From NCBI RefSeq assembly GCF_902859895.1, contig NZ_CADIKM010000014.1, positions 62,001 to 126,000 on the forward strand: 64,000 nucleotides of DNA, in the 5' to 3' direction. The translations under genes and the position numbers were made by a program. Below are positions 7,783 to 16,959 of this stretch, piece by piece. The notes below the pieces were generated by a model. It was not told the DNA's origin, did no database searches, and saw only the letters and a list, made by a program, of their open reading frames with translations. Within the stretch, counting starts at the first letter, position 1. Each line of letters opens with the position of its first letter. This DNA comes from Pararobbsia alpina (lineage in GTDB: Bacteria; Pseudomonadota; Gammaproteobacteria; Burkholderiales; Burkholderiaceae).

Positions 7783-9291
7783 ATGGAAACACTGGTCGCA
7801 GTCAAGGACATCGTCAAACGGTTCCCGGGCACGGTCGCGCTGCATAACGTCAGCTTCGACGTGAAGGCGGGCGAGGTCCATGTGCTGCTCGGCGAGAACG
7901 GTGCGGGCAAGTCGACGCTCATGAAGATCCTTGGCGGGATCTACGAGCCGAGTTCGGGCACCATCACGCTCGGCGGCACCGAGTACGACAAGCTGACCCC
8001 GACGCTGTCCGCCGAGCACGGCGTGCGTGTGATCTATCAGGAACTCAGCGTCATCGACTACCTGAGCGTCGAGGAGAACTTGTTCGTCGGCAAGATTCCG
8101 ACAGTGCGGCTGCTGGGCGTTCCGGTCGTCGACCGCAAATTCATGAACGCCAAGGCGCGCGAGGTGCTCGCCCGCGTGGGCCTGAGGCGTGACCCGCGCA
8201 CGCTCGTTGGTGATCTCAGCATCTCGGAGAAGCAACAGGTCGAGATTGCGAAGGCTTTGGCGAGCGATGCACGGCTGATCATCATGGATGAGCCGACCTC
8301 GTCGCTGACCGACGAGGAAGTCGGCCACCTGTTCACGGTGATCAGCGAGCTCAAGCGTGCCGGTGTCGGCATCGTCTATATCTCGCACAAGCTCAAGGAA
8401 ATCCCGATCGTCGGCGACCGCGTGTCGGTCCTCAAGGACGGCAAGTACGTTGGCACCTATGACGCGAAGACGACTTCGACCGAACGGCTCGTCTCCTCCA
8501 TGGTCGGGCGCGACATCGAACACACCCGCCCCGACAGTACGGCCGTCGAGCGTGCGAAGGTCGTCTTCTCCGTCAGCAAGCTGTCGTCGAAAGACGGTCG
8601 TGTGCGCGATGTCTCGTTCGAGCTCCATCGCGGCGAAATCCTCGGCTTTGCGGGGCTGATCGGTTCGGGCCGCAGCGAGTTGATGGAAACCATCTTCGGC
8701 GTGCGCGCACGTTCGGCGGGCGAACTCTTCCTCAACGGGCAGGCGATCCACATCACCTCGCCGTACCAGGCCGTCAAGCGCGGCCTGGCGTTCGTCACGG
8801 AAGATCGCCGCAATACAGGCTTCTTCCACAATTTTTCGATCGAGGAAAATATTTCGATCGTGCCCTTCCTGCGCGATACGAAGCGCGCGCTGTCGCTCGG
8901 GCTGCTCGACCGTGCAAAGGAAAAACGCTTCGGCCGCGAGTACCGTGAGCGGTTGCGGATCCGTTGTTCGTCGACCGCGCAGAACATCACCGAACTCTCG
9001 GGTGGCAACCAGCAGAAGGCGATCATTTCGAAGTGGCTTGCCGCGGGCTGCGACCTGATGATCTTCGACGAGCCGACACGCGGCATCGACATCGGTGCGA
9101 AGTCGGAGATCTATCAGATCATGCGTGAGCTCGCCAAGGCCGGCAAGGGCATCCTCATGGTGTCGTCTGAACTGCCTGAGCTGCTCGGCGTCTGCGACCG
9201 GATCGTCGTCTACAAGGAAGGGCGGATCGCTTCGATCTTCGACAATCGCGACGCGACCGAAGAAAACATCATGCATGTCGCCACATCATGA
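7783..9291 (+). CDS. alsA: Sugar ABC transporter ATP-binding protein, AlsA-like
   Basis: A CUT2 ATPase of 502 aa with two fused nucleotide-binding domains. The first has Walker [10 protein letters not shown], signature LSISEKQQVE and Walker B LIIMDEPTS. The second has a degenerate Walker A (GLIGSGRSE), signature LSGGNQQK and MIFDEPTRG, which is the usual CUT2 pattern. Stretches such as GFFHNFSIEENISI and [13 protein letters not shown] resemble E. coli AlsA. The start is uncertain: in-frame ATGs at 7738, 7765 and 7783 all lack a good ribosome-binding site, and 7783 gives the usual N-terminal length. It powers uptake with the AlsB- and AlsC-like partners. Confidence 0.9.
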   Translation: METLVAVKDIVKRFPGTVALHNVSFDVKAGEVHVLLGENGAGKSTLMKILGGIYEPSSGTITLGGTEYDKLTPTLSAEHGVRVIYQELSVIDYLSVEENLFVGKIPTVRLLGVPVVDRKFMNAKAREVLARVGLRRDPRTLVGDLSISEKQQVEIAKALASDARLIIMDEPTSSLTDEEVGHLFTVISELKRAGVGIVYISHKLKEIPIVGDRVSVLKDGKYVGTYDAKTTSTERLVSSMVGRDIEHTRPDSTAVERAKVVFSVSKLSSKDGRVRDVSFELHRGEILGFAGLIGSGRSELMETIFGVRARSAGELFLNGQAIHITSPYQAVKRGLAFVTEDRRNTGFFHNFSIEENISIVPFLRDTKRALSLGLLDRAKEKRFGREYRERLRIRCSSTAQNITELSGGNQQKAIISKWLAAGCDLMIFDEPTRGIDIGAKSEIYQIMRELAKAGKGILMVSSELPELLGVCDRIVVYKEGRIASIFDNRDATEENIMHVATS

Positions 9292-9313
9292 GCGACGCAA
9301 AAGGAAAGACTCC

Positions 9314-10312
9314 ATGACCCAGACGAACTCGCAGAGCCCCGTGCCGACCCCGGAGGCCTCCCGCGTGCGGCCCGATTTCAGCACGATCTGGCAAACCTAT
9401 GGAACGTTCGGCATCCTGGTGTTGCTGTTCGCGATCTCGAGCGCGGTCTCGCCGCAGTACTTCCTCACGCGCGACAACCTGCTCCAGGTGTTGCTGCAAA
9501 GCTCGGTGATGGTGCTGCTCGCCTGTGGCGAATTCTTCACGATCCTGATCGCGGGGATCGATCTTTCGGTCGGCTCGATGCTTGCACTGACCGGCATGGT
9601 CACCGCCAAAATGATGATGAGCGGCATGCCGTTCTGGCTTGCGATTCTGCTAGGCGGTGTGCTGTGCGGCATTGTGCTCGGCGCGATCAATGGCATGCTC
9701 GTGAACCTCACGCAACTGCATCCCTTCATCATCACGCTTGGTACGGCCGCGATCTACCGCGGCGTCACGCTGATCATCTCGGATGCGAGTTCCGTGTTCG
9801 GTTTTGATCGCGCCTTCACCGATACGATCGCGGGCCGTGTCGGCGGCATACCGGTGCCGATCATGATCGCGTTCATCGTCGCGGCGTTTCTGTTCTTCAT
9901 CACGAAATACACGAAGCTCGGCCGCAATATCTATGCGCTCGGCGGCAACGCGCAGGCTGCGTTCTATTCGGGGATCAGCGTCAAGCTGCACTCGCTCGTC
10001 GTGTTTGTGATTTCGGGCGCATGCGCGGGCATCGCGGGGGTGGTGACGACGGCACGCACCGCCGCGGCCGAGCCGAATGCGGGTGTCGGCTTCGAGACCT
10101 TTGCGATCGCTTCGGCCATCATCGGCGGCACGAGTTTCTTCGGCGGCCGCGGGCGCGTGACGGGTGTCGTGATCGGTGGCCTCATCATCGGCGTGATCAG
10201 CAATATCCTGAACATCATGAATGTGCAGTCGTACTACCAGCAGATCGTGATGGGTGCGCTGATCATCATCGCGGTCACGATCGACAAGCTCTTTACGCGC
10301 AAGACGCGCTGA
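9314..10312 (+). CDS. alsC: Sugar ABC transporter permease, AlsC-like
   Basis: A 332-aa inner-membrane permease of the CUT2 (RbsC-like) family with eight to ten hydrophobic segments. The family motif GIDLSVGSMLALTGM is near residue 90 and the C-terminal IIGGTSFFGGRGRV motif near 270. YFLTRDNLLQVLLQSSV and LGRNIYALGGN match remembered E. coli AlsC closely. The ATG at 9314 is preceded by an AAGGAAAG ribosome-binding site and lies 22 nt after the ATPase stop, so the three genes are co-transcribed. Confidence 0.92.
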   Translation: MTQTNSQSPVPTPEASRVRPDFSTIWQTYGTFGILVLLFAISSAVSPQYFLTRDNLLQVLLQSSVMVLLACGEFFTILIAGIDLSVGSMLALTGMVTAKMMMSGMPFWLAILLGGVLCGIVLGAINGMLVNLTQLHPFIITLGTAAIYRGVTLIISDASSVFGFDRAFTDTIAGRVGGIPVPIMIAFIVAAFLFFITKYTKLGRNIYALGGNAQAAFYSGISVKLHSLVVFVISGACAGIAGVVTTARTAAAEPNAGVGFETFAIASAIIGGTSFFGGRGRVTGVVIGGLIIGVISNILNIMNVQSYYQQIVMGALIIIAVTIDKLFTRKTR

Positions 10313-10428
10313 GCGATCCGAACCGCACCCATCATTCGAATTCATTTGCACGCGGCGCCCGCGCTGCGCGAGCCCTGGCATCCGCGACGATGCGAGGGCG
10401 ACAGGCAGGACACCATTCCGGAGTCTCC

Positions 10429-11469
10429 ATGGCAACACCCGAATCCAAGCCCCGACACATCTTCCTCGCACCCGCACCCCGCGCAGTCGCCGACATCTTC
10501 GATGCCGACGATCTGGCACGGCTCAAAGCCCTCGGCACCCTGACGATTCACGAGGACGGCCCGGTCACCGATACGGTGTTCGACAAACACGCCGCGCATG
10601 CTGACATCATGATCGGCCAGTTCGATCTGCCCGCCGAGCGGCTTGCGAAAGCGTCGTCCTTGCGCGCGGTCTTCAACGTCGAAGGCAATTTCCTGGCGAA
10701 CGTCGACTATGCGGAATGCTTTCGCAAGGGCGTACGTGTGCTCAATATCAGCCCGGTGTTCGCTGAGCCGGTTGCCGAGGCCGCGCTCGGCATGGCGATC
10801 GATCTCGCACGCGGGATCAGCCGGTCCGACCGCTACTTCCGGGCGGGCACCGAACGCTACGGCCTCGAGGCCAATCGCGAGGCCTTCACGCTCTATCGGC
10901 AGGACATCGGCTTTATCGGCATGGGTGATCTCGGCCGCGCGATCCTGCCGCTGCTGCGGCCGTTCGGCGCTCACGTGCGGGCTTACGATCCGTGGTTGCC
11001 CGCGATGTGGATCGAATCGACGGGCTGCGAACCGGCATCGCTTGAAACGGTGCTGCGCACGTCCAAGGTCGTCTTCGTGGTGGCCGGCGTGACGTCCGAA
11101 AACCAGGGCTTTCTCGGTGCCAAGGAGTTCTCGATGATGCCCGAAGGTGCCGCGCTCGTATTGGTGAGCCGCGCCGGGGTAGTCGACTTCGATGCGATGC
11201 TCGATTTCGCGGCCAAGGGGCGAATTCGTGTCGCGACCGATGTGTTCCCCGAAGAGCCCGTATCACCGACGCATCGCGCGCGATCGATCGACCACATGGT
11301 CCTGTCTCCGCACGCCGCAGGTGCGCTGGACGGGGCTTTGCGCGAGATTGGCAAGCGCGTGGTCGCCGACGCCGAACTGATCGCACGCGGCTTGCCGTCC
11401 GCGATGTGCAAGGTCGCGCAGCCGGAAACGGTCGCGCTGTTTCGCAGCAAGCCCGTGTCGAAAAGCTGA
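10429..11469 (+). CDS. D-isomer-specific 2-hydroxyacid dehydrogenase
   Basis: A 346-aa NAD(P)-dependent dehydrogenase of the D-lactate/phosphoglycerate dehydrogenase family. The Rossmann motif GFIGMGDLGRAI is in the middle, the substrate-binding arginine falls in LVLVSRAGVVD, the acidic residue in DVFPEEP, and the catalytic histidine in LSPHAAG. The ATG at 10429 has a GGAG site five bases upstream; the frame runs on upstream over the permease gene but that part is a shadow. It follows the AlsBAC-like transporter by 116 bp and probably acts on a sugar acid or keto intermediate from the imported sugar. The substrate cannot be read from sequence. Confidence 0.85.
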   Translation: MATPESKPRHIFLAPAPRAVADIFDADDLARLKALGTLTIHEDGPVTDTVFDKHAAHADIMIGQFDLPAERLAKASSLRAVFNVEGNFLANVDYAECFRKGVRVLNISPVFAEPVAEAALGMAIDLARGISRSDRYFRAGTERYGLEANREAFTLYRQDIGFIGMGDLGRAILPLLRPFGAHVRAYDPWLPAMWIESTGCEPASLETVLRTSKVVFVVAGVTSENQGFLGAKEFSMMPEGAALVLVSRAGVVDFDAMLDFAAKGRIRVATDVFPEEPVSPTHRARSIDHMVLSPHAAGALDGALREIGKRVVADAELIARGLPSAMCKVAQPETVALFRSKPVSKS

Positions 11470-11513
11470 ACGAGTTCCCTGTCGAAGCACACCATTGATT
11501 CAGAGGAGGGGTC

Positions 11514-12500
11514 ATGCTCGAAGATATCGCCCACTTCGCGGACTGGACGTCCTCACCGAACGAAAACAGGACCGATGTGCAGCGTACGCTTGAATGGACG
11601 CATTATTTCGACTGGCCCGCCCTGTGCCTGCGGCAGGGGCCGCTCGAGCTCTTCGTGGTGCCGGCGGTCGGCGGCCGGCTGATGGGCATCCGCCACCACG
11701 GCGACGAACTGGCCTTTGTGAATCCCGCGCTGAAAGGCAAGATCGCAAGCGATGACCCCGTTGCATGGGCGGCACTGTGCGGCGAGTGGTCGTTTCCGCT
11801 TTGGGGCGGCGGCAAGACATGGATCGCGCCCGAATCACGCTGGCCCGGCGGTGCGCCGCAGCGCGAGCTCGACAGCGGCGCGTACAAGGTCGTGCGGACG
11901 TGGAGCGATGAGCGCTCGATGGGAATCGAACTCGAGAGTCCTGTCTGTTCACAAAGCGGTCTGCAGATTCATCGGCGCATCACGCTCGATGCCGATTCAT
12001 CGACGTGGTCGACCGTTCATGCGCTGACCAACCGCGGATCGATCGCGCGCGAGTGCGGGATCTGGGAAGTGTTGATGCTCAATCGCCCCGCACGCATCGA
12101 GATCCCGCTCGAGGACAGTGCAACGGGCTTGCTCGATGTGGTTCACCAGATTGCGGGCAAGGGGCCGATCGACGATATCCGCGAGACGGACATCGTGCGA
12201 ATCAGCGACGCTCTGTTGAGCGTCGAATGCGAGCGTGCCGTCGAATACAAGTTCGGCGTCGCGCAATCGACCGGCGAGATCCGAGTGATCATGCCGGGCA
12301 GGGCGGGTGAGCATCGGTACCGTCGGACTTCGGCAGTCGATACTCGCGCGGTGTACGCGCACGGCACGCCGATCGAAGTATTCAACGCGCCGAGCCTGCC
12401 TTACTTCGAGATCGAGACGCATGCGCCGCTTGCGCGGCTCAGAGCAGGCGAACGCGTCGAGTACGAAATCACGGAACGGGTTGAACCCCTCAATCGCTAG
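11514..12500 (+). CDS. DUF4380-like protein (mutarotase-like fold)
   Basis: A 328-aa protein whose pattern (LELFVVPAVGGRLMGIRHHGDELAFVNP near the N-terminus, then LWGGGKTWIAPESRWPGG) resembles DUF4380 and related galactose-mutarotase-like beta-sandwich proteins that handle sugars or sugar acids. There is no signal peptide, so it is cytoplasmic. It has a strong GAGGAGGGG ribosome-binding site and lies 44 bp after the hydroxyacid dehydrogenase, probably as the last gene of that operon. Its 3' end overlaps the convergent dehydrogenase gene by 11 bp. The enzymatic role is unknown; an epimerase is possible but not shown. Confidence 0.7.
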   Translation: MLEDIAHFADWTSSPNENRTDVQRTLEWTHYFDWPALCLRQGPLELFVVPAVGGRLMGIRHHGDELAFVNPALKGKIASDDPVAWAALCGEWSFPLWGGGKTWIAPESRWPGGAPQRELDSGAYKVVRTWSDERSMGIELESPVCSQSGLQIHRRITLDADSSTWSTVHALTNRGSIARECGIWEVLMLNRPARIEIPLEDSATGLLDVVHQIAGKGPIDDIRETDIVRISDALLSVECERAVEYKFGVAQSTGEIRVIMPGRAGEHRYRRTSAVDTRAVYAHGTPIEVFNAPSLPYFEIETHAPLARLRAGERVEYEITERVEPLNR

Positions 12501-13680
12501 CGAGCGCCGCCTTGATGCGCGGCTGCCCGATCGGCAGCGCGAGTGACTGCGCGAGCGCCAGCACGGGTGCGAGCCGGCGCTGCTTTTTTTGCGTATGGTT
12601 CTGCGCGATATCGGCGATCCGGTGTTCGAGAAACGGATTGAGAAACCGGTCGCGCACTTCGACAAGATAAGCCCGTGCATCGTCGAGCTTGCCCAGCGCT
12701 TCGAACACGGGCAACACCTCCTCATCCCAGAGCGCTTCGAGTTCGGCGCGCAGCGCGGGCTCGCTCATCGCCGCATGGACCGTCATGTCCGCCGCCCGCG
12801 CGTCGCGCAGCCAGCGTTCGGCGAGGAAGGTATGCCCGAGATTCAGCAGGAACAGCTTGAGACGCGCGTAATGCTCGAGGTCGTCGGTCAGCACGATCGA
12901 CGGATGTGTGCAGGGCACGAGCAGGCGAGGCTGCCGTTCGATCGCCCACAGCGCATAGGGCTCGGCGACCGCGCCGGCGGGCCTGAGCGCTTGCGACACG
13001 ATACGGTCGACCTGCGAATTGCCCCATACGCAGTGCTCGACGACATAGCGTATGAATGCGTCGGGCAGGCCCCAGCCGCCGGCAAGGTCTGCGACGATGC
13101 CGCGTAGCACTTCGCCATTCCTCTCGATCAGCTCGCAGGGAAACAGGGTGAGCGGCGCATCAGGCTGGCTTTGCCAACGCGCATGAAGCAGCACCAGCAG
13201 CTTTGCCGGGAAACTATGCGGTACGCGCGCAATGTTGACGACGACACGCGCATCGTCGCGCGCATCGAGCTGATAGCCACGGTCGCCGGTATTCGAAAGA
13301 ATGATCCGCACGGGTCCCGCGACGGCGTCGCGCACGCGCGCCCAATCGCTATGTGCCTGCACCGCCTGGACGATCGCCCGCCCGGTCAGCGTCTCGTCGA
13401 CGACGACATCGGCCTGCCTGCCACGTATCCGCACCGGATAGCCGTTGCCCCCGGCAAGTGCCGCGATACGCTCGGCACTGTCCGCGCTGTCAGTCGTCTG
13501 CACGACGGTGATTGCGCCGAGCGCGTCGCCTCGAGCGAGCGCTTCCGACACGAACAGATCGACGTGAGCCTGCAGGAACCGGCTCGTGCCGAACTGAAGA
13601 ATGGGCTGGGTCAGCGGCGTCTGCCGGGCCGGCACACCGGCAGCTGAAGCTAGCGCTTTCGATTCGTTTGCGTTCAGCAT
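12490..13680 (-). CDS. Mannitol dehydrogenase family oxidoreductase, tagaturonate reductase (UxaB)-like
   Basis: A 396-aa NAD-dependent reductase of the polyol dehydrogenase family. The N-terminal Rossmann part starts with LQFGTSRFLQAHVDLFV, the usual UxaB/mannitol dehydrogenase opening. The active-site region follows, with KLFLLNLGHTFLAE (KxxxxNxxH), as expected. It is shorter than E. coli UxaB (483 aa). The start overlaps the end of the preceding alcohol dehydrogenase gene by 7 bp, so they are co-translated. Beside an LgoD-like enzyme, reduction of D-tagaturonate to D-altronate is the best guess, but fructuronate or another keto-sugar acid remains possible. Confidence 0.8.
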   Translation of the reverse strand: MLNANESKALASAAGVPARQTPLTQPILQFGTSRFLQAHVDLFVSEALARGDALGAITVVQTTDSADSAERIAALAGGNGYPVRIRGRQADVVVDETLTGRAIVQAVQAHSDWARVRDAVAGPVRIILSNTGDRGYQLDARDDARVVVNIARVPHSFPAKLLVLLHARWQSQPDAPLTLFPCELIERNGEVLRGIVADLAGGWGLPDAFIRYVVEHCVWGNSQVDRIVSQALRPAGAVAEPYALWAIERQPRLLVPCTHPSIVLTDDLEHYARLKLFLLNLGHTFLAERWLRDARAADMTVHAAMSEPALRAELEALWDEEVLPVFEALGKLDDARAYLVEVRDRFLNPFLEHRIADIAQNHTQKKQRRLAPVLALAQSLALPIGQPRIKAALASD

Positions 13681-14684
13681 TCGACAATCGCCTTGACGAC
13701 GCCCGCGGCCGGATCGAGCAGCTTAGAAAAGCGCGTCGGCACGTCGGCGAGCGCGAGCCGGTGTGTGTTCAATGCCTGATCGGGAATCTGTCCCGCGCGC
13801 ATGGCCTCGACCACCGTCTCGAAGTCCTCGACCGTTGCATTGCGGCTCGCCAGCAGGGTCGCCTCGCGCTTGTGGAACTCCGGATCGGAGAAGGTAATCG
13901 GGTCACGCACGATCGACACCAGCACATACTTGCCGCCATGCGCGATGAATTGAAAACCGCGCTCCATCGCCTTCGAATTGCCGGTGGCATCGAAGACGAC
14001 ATCGAAGAACTCGCCGTCGGTCAGGGCAGACAGCTGCGCGACGTCGTTCTCGCCGATCTGCACGACGGCCGCGGCACCGAGTTGCTCGGTACAGAAGCGC
14101 AGCCGGTCGGCGCGTGTATCCAGCGCGGTGACGGTTGCGCCGCGCAGTTTTGAAAAGGTCAACACGGCCATCCCGATCGGCCCGGTGCCGACCACGAGCA
14201 CGCGCTCGCCGGCCTTCACCTCGCCGCGTCGGACCGCATGCGCGCCGATCGCGAGGAATTCGACCATCGCCGCCTGGTCAAGGGAGATGCCTTCGGCCTT
14301 GTGAACGAACTGGGCCGGTATGGACAGGTATTCGGTGAACGCGCCGTCGCGATGCACGCCGAGGACCTGGATGTTCACGCAGCAGTTGGTTTTGCCGTGG
14401 CGGCACGCGATGCAGTGGCCACATGACAGGTAGGGCATCACATAGACCGCATCGCCGGCGGCAAGACCGCTGCCCGTGGGCGCCTGCTCGACCAGACCGG
14501 ACAATTCATGGCCCATCACGCGCGGGTAGGTGAGATACGGCTGATTGCCGGTGAAGATGTGCAAGTCCGTCCCGCACACACCGACGCGCTTCACGCGGAG
14601 CAGTACTTCGTTCTCGCCGCGCACGGGGCGGGTCCGTTCAAGTGCGCTCAGGGTTCCAGGTGTTTCACAAATCACCGTCAGCAT
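13674..14684 (-). CDS. Zinc-dependent alcohol dehydrogenase, L-galactonate dehydrogenase (LgoD)-like
   Basis: A 336-aa medium-chain dehydrogenase. The catalytic zinc site is in GVCGTDLHIFTGNQP and GHELSG; the structural zinc cysteines are in YLSCGHCIACRHGKTNCC. The NAD fold has VVGTGPIGMAVL. The N-terminal half and the FSDPEFHKREATLLASRNAT stretch closely follow remembered E. coli LgoD (YjjN), which oxidises L-galactonate to D-tagaturonate. The ATG at 14684 has an AAGGA site and gives the expected N-terminus; an open frame upstream to 14834 is unlikely to be used. It sits in the operon between the transporter and the tagaturonate reductase-like gene. Confidence 0.82.
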   Translation of the reverse strand: MLTVICETPGTLSALERTRPVRGENEVLLRVKRVGVCGTDLHIFTGNQPYLTYPRVMGHELSGLVEQAPTGSGLAAGDAVYVMPYLSCGHCIACRHGKTNCCVNIQVLGVHRDGAFTEYLSIPAQFVHKAEGISLDQAAMVEFLAIGAHAVRRGEVKAGERVLVVGTGPIGMAVLTFSKLRGATVTALDTRADRLRFCTEQLGAAAVVQIGENDVAQLSALTDGEFFDVVFDATGNSKAMERGFQFIAHGGKYVLVSIVRDPITFSDPEFHKREATLLASRNATVEDFETVVEAMRAGQIPDQALNTHRLALADVPTRFSKLLDPAAGVVKAIVEC

Positions 14685-14912
14685 GACGATCCTTGGTTCG
14701 TCGCCGCATGCGGGCGACACATTGAGATTCCCAATGGGGGGTACCCCTGACCGGACGAGCGGCATAGGCCGCAGTCCGATCACGAAAACACCCCCGGGGT
14801 CGATCATCCAGTCCGCCGCGTGCTCGCTACTCACGCATCAATGCGAAGAAAGCAAAGAACGCAAAGACAGCGAAGAAAACGCCAAACGCGCCGCGGACCG
14901 TCAACCCGTCAA

Positions 14913-15857
14913 TCAATACAATACGTTCTTTGCTTCAGGCTTGTCGATATTGTCCTTCGTCACGAGCACGACACCCGTATCGAGGTTCTTCTTCACCGGC
15001 TTCTTCTCGATCAGGCTGACGACGGTCTTCACACCGAGTTCCCCCATCTGATACGAACCCTGCACGGCGGTCGCGTCGAGCGTGCCGTCCTTGATGAAGC
15101 CTTGCAGATCCTCATTGCCATCGAAGCCGACCGCGACAACCTTGCCGGCCTTGCCCGACTGCGCAAGCGCACGCCCCATGCCGACGGCGGTCGGCTCATT
15201 CGCGCCGAAGATACCCTTGAGGTCGGGGTTCGAGGTCAGCACGTCGGTCGTCTGGTTCAGCGCGATGGCCATCTGCGAGTTCGAGTAGAACGGGCCGACG
15301 ATCGTCAGCTTCGAATGCGCGGCGAGGTAGTCCTTGAAACCGCCGACCCGGCCGATTTCCGAACCCGCGCCCGCGACATACGACATCACCGCGATCTTGC
15401 CGGTCGTGCCGACCTTGGCGATCAGTGCCTGCGCGCAGAGCTCGCCGGCCTTCTTGTTGTCGGTCGACAGGAAGGACTGGTAGTACTGCTTGCCGGAATC
15501 GGCGAGCACCGAGTCAATGATCACGACGGGGATGTGGGCTTCCCAGGCTTTCTTGACGGCCGGCACGAGCGCGTCGGGGTCCGACGGGCCGAGCACGATG
15601 CCGGCGACCTTGCGGTTCACGGCGTTCTCGACCATGTTGACTTCGTCGGCGATCGCCGATTCGGTCGCCGGGCCCTGGAAGGTCATCGTATAGCCCTTGG
15701 CGTCGGCCATGGCGGCGGTCGCGCCTTTCTGCACGTTCTGCCAGTAGTTCGAGCTCGAGGTCTTGACGATCACGGCGATCTCGCCGCCGGCCGCATGGGC
15801 GGCACCCGCTGCCAGCACCAGCGATGCGGCCAGGATGCTCAGGGGGAATTTACGCAT
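14913..15857 (-). CDS. Sugar ABC transporter substrate-binding protein
   Basis: A 314-aa CUT2 periplasmic binding protein. The signal peptide ends AAHA before AGGEIAVIVKT. Mature features are the peripla_BP_4 motifs GIVLGPSDPDALVPAV, FLSTDNKKAGELCAQAL, GIFGANEPTAVGMGRAL and VAVGFDGNEDLQGFI. The start ATG at 15857 has a GGAGCAGAG region upstream. It is the third gene of a leftward transporter operon (ATPase, permease, binding protein). Its linkage to LgoD-like and UxaB-like enzymes suggests an acidic sugar such as L-galactonate as ligand, but the sequence alone does not show that. Confidence 0.9.
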   Translation of the reverse strand: MRKFPLSILAASLVLAAGAAHAAGGEIAVIVKTSSSNYWQNVQKGATAAMADAKGYTMTFQGPATESAIADEVNMVENAVNRKVAGIVLGPSDPDALVPAVKKAWEAHIPVVIIDSVLADSGKQYYQSFLSTDNKKAGELCAQALIAKVGTTGKIAVMSYVAGAGSEIGRVGGFKDYLAAHSKLTIVGPFYSNSQMAIALNQTTDVLTSNPDLKGIFGANEPTAVGMGRALAQSGKAGKVVAVGFDGNEDLQGFIKDGTLDATAVQGSYQMGELGVKTVVSLIEKKPVKKNLDTGVVLVTKDNIDKPEAKNVLY

Positions 15858-15942
15858 TGTGTCTCTGCTCCTTCGATGGATTTATGGTCGTGCATGGACT
15901 TCTCGGTGCCGCAGGCCGCAAAGCCCGAAGCACCGATGGATT

Positions 15943-16959
15943 TCACCGGCGGTTGCGCATCTGGTCGATCCAGACAGTGCCCAGGATGACCAGGCCGATG
16001 ATGATTTGCTGAATGAAGCTCGATACCCCGTTCATGTTCAGCCCGTTGCGCAGGATGCCGATCACGAATGCGCCGATCGCCGTACCCGAGATCGTGCCGA
16101 CGCCGCCCATCAGCGAGGTGCCGCCGATCACGGCACTGGCGATCGCATCGAGTTCATACATCACGCCTTCGTTCGGCTGGGCGGTCAGCAGGCGCGACAT
16201 CAGCACGCAGCCCGCGACACCCGCGAGCGCACCCGAGAGCACATAAGTGAACATCGTCACGCGCGTGACGTTGACGCCCGAGAGCCGCGCGGCTTCCGCG
16301 TTCGAGCCGACCGCATAGATATGGCGCCCGAGCGTGGTGCGGCTCAGCATGATCGATACGGCGATCGCAATGATCACCATCAACACGACAGGGTAGGGAA
16401 TTCCCGGAAAGGTCACGTCCGGGAAGCCGTCGGCGCCGATCTTCTCGATCCTGAACAAGGCCCCGTTGCCGAGTACGCCGAACGCCTCGCCGAGCCCCGA
16501 AACGGGACGCGCGCCGGTGATCTGCAGGGCGAGGCCGCGCGCGACGAGCATCATGCCGAGCGTCGCGATGAACGGCGGCAGGCGCATGCGTGTCACGCAC
16601 AGGCCGTTGACCGCCCCGCACAACGCGCCGACCACGATGCCGAGCAGCATGCCCACGGTGACAGGCATGCCGGCCTTGACCGAGAGCGCCGCGATGACGC
16701 CCGACAGCGCGAGCACCGAACCGACCGACAAGTCGATCCCGCCGGTGATGATCACGCAGGTCGCGCCGATACCGAGATAGGCGATCGAGGTGACCTGCAG
16801 CGCGACGGTCATGCCGTTGTCGACGGTTGCGAAGGCGTCGCTAGTCAGCGAGAAGACGAGCGCGAGAATGATGAGACTGCCGAACGCGGCGAACTTCTGG
16901 ATCAGGTCCTTGCGCCGTTCGTTGGCGACTGAGGGGGCGGCACGCGCGACGGTATTCAT
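15943..16959 (-). CDS. Sugar ABC transporter permease (CUT2)
   Basis: A 338-aa inner-membrane permease of RbsC type with multiple hydrophobic helices. It has the family motif GGIDLSVGSVLALSGVIAAL near residue 75, LGRHIYAVGSNAEAARLSGVNV in the cytoplasmic loop and AVIGGTSLMGGVGTISG near the C-terminus. Its ATG overlaps the ATPase stop codon by 4 bp, a sign of translational coupling. It pairs with the ATPase at 16956-18515 and the binding protein at 14913-15857. Confidence 0.92.
   Translation of the reverse strand: MNTVARAAPSVANERRKDLIQKFAAFGSLIILALVFSLTSDAFATVDNGMTVALQVTSIAYLGIGATCVIITGGIDLSVGSVLALSGVIAALSVKAGMPVTVGMLLGIVVGALCGAVNGLCVTRMRLPPFIATLGMMLVARGLALQITGARPVSGLGEAFGVLGNGALFRIEKIGADGFPDVTFPGIPYPVVLMVIIAIAVSIMLSRTTLGRHIYAVGSNAEAARLSGVNVTRVTMFTYVLSGALAGVAGCVLMSRLLTAQPNEGVMYELDAIASAVIGGTSLMGGVGTISGTAIGAFVIGILRNGLNMNGVSSFIQQIIIGLVILGTVWIDQMRNRR

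Noticed and set aside
6712-9276. 854-codon open frame on the minus strand
   Set aside because: It is antisense to the AlsB/AlsA-like genes, has His/Asp/Arg-rich non-protein-like composition and no ribosome-binding site; it arises from high GC at third positions.
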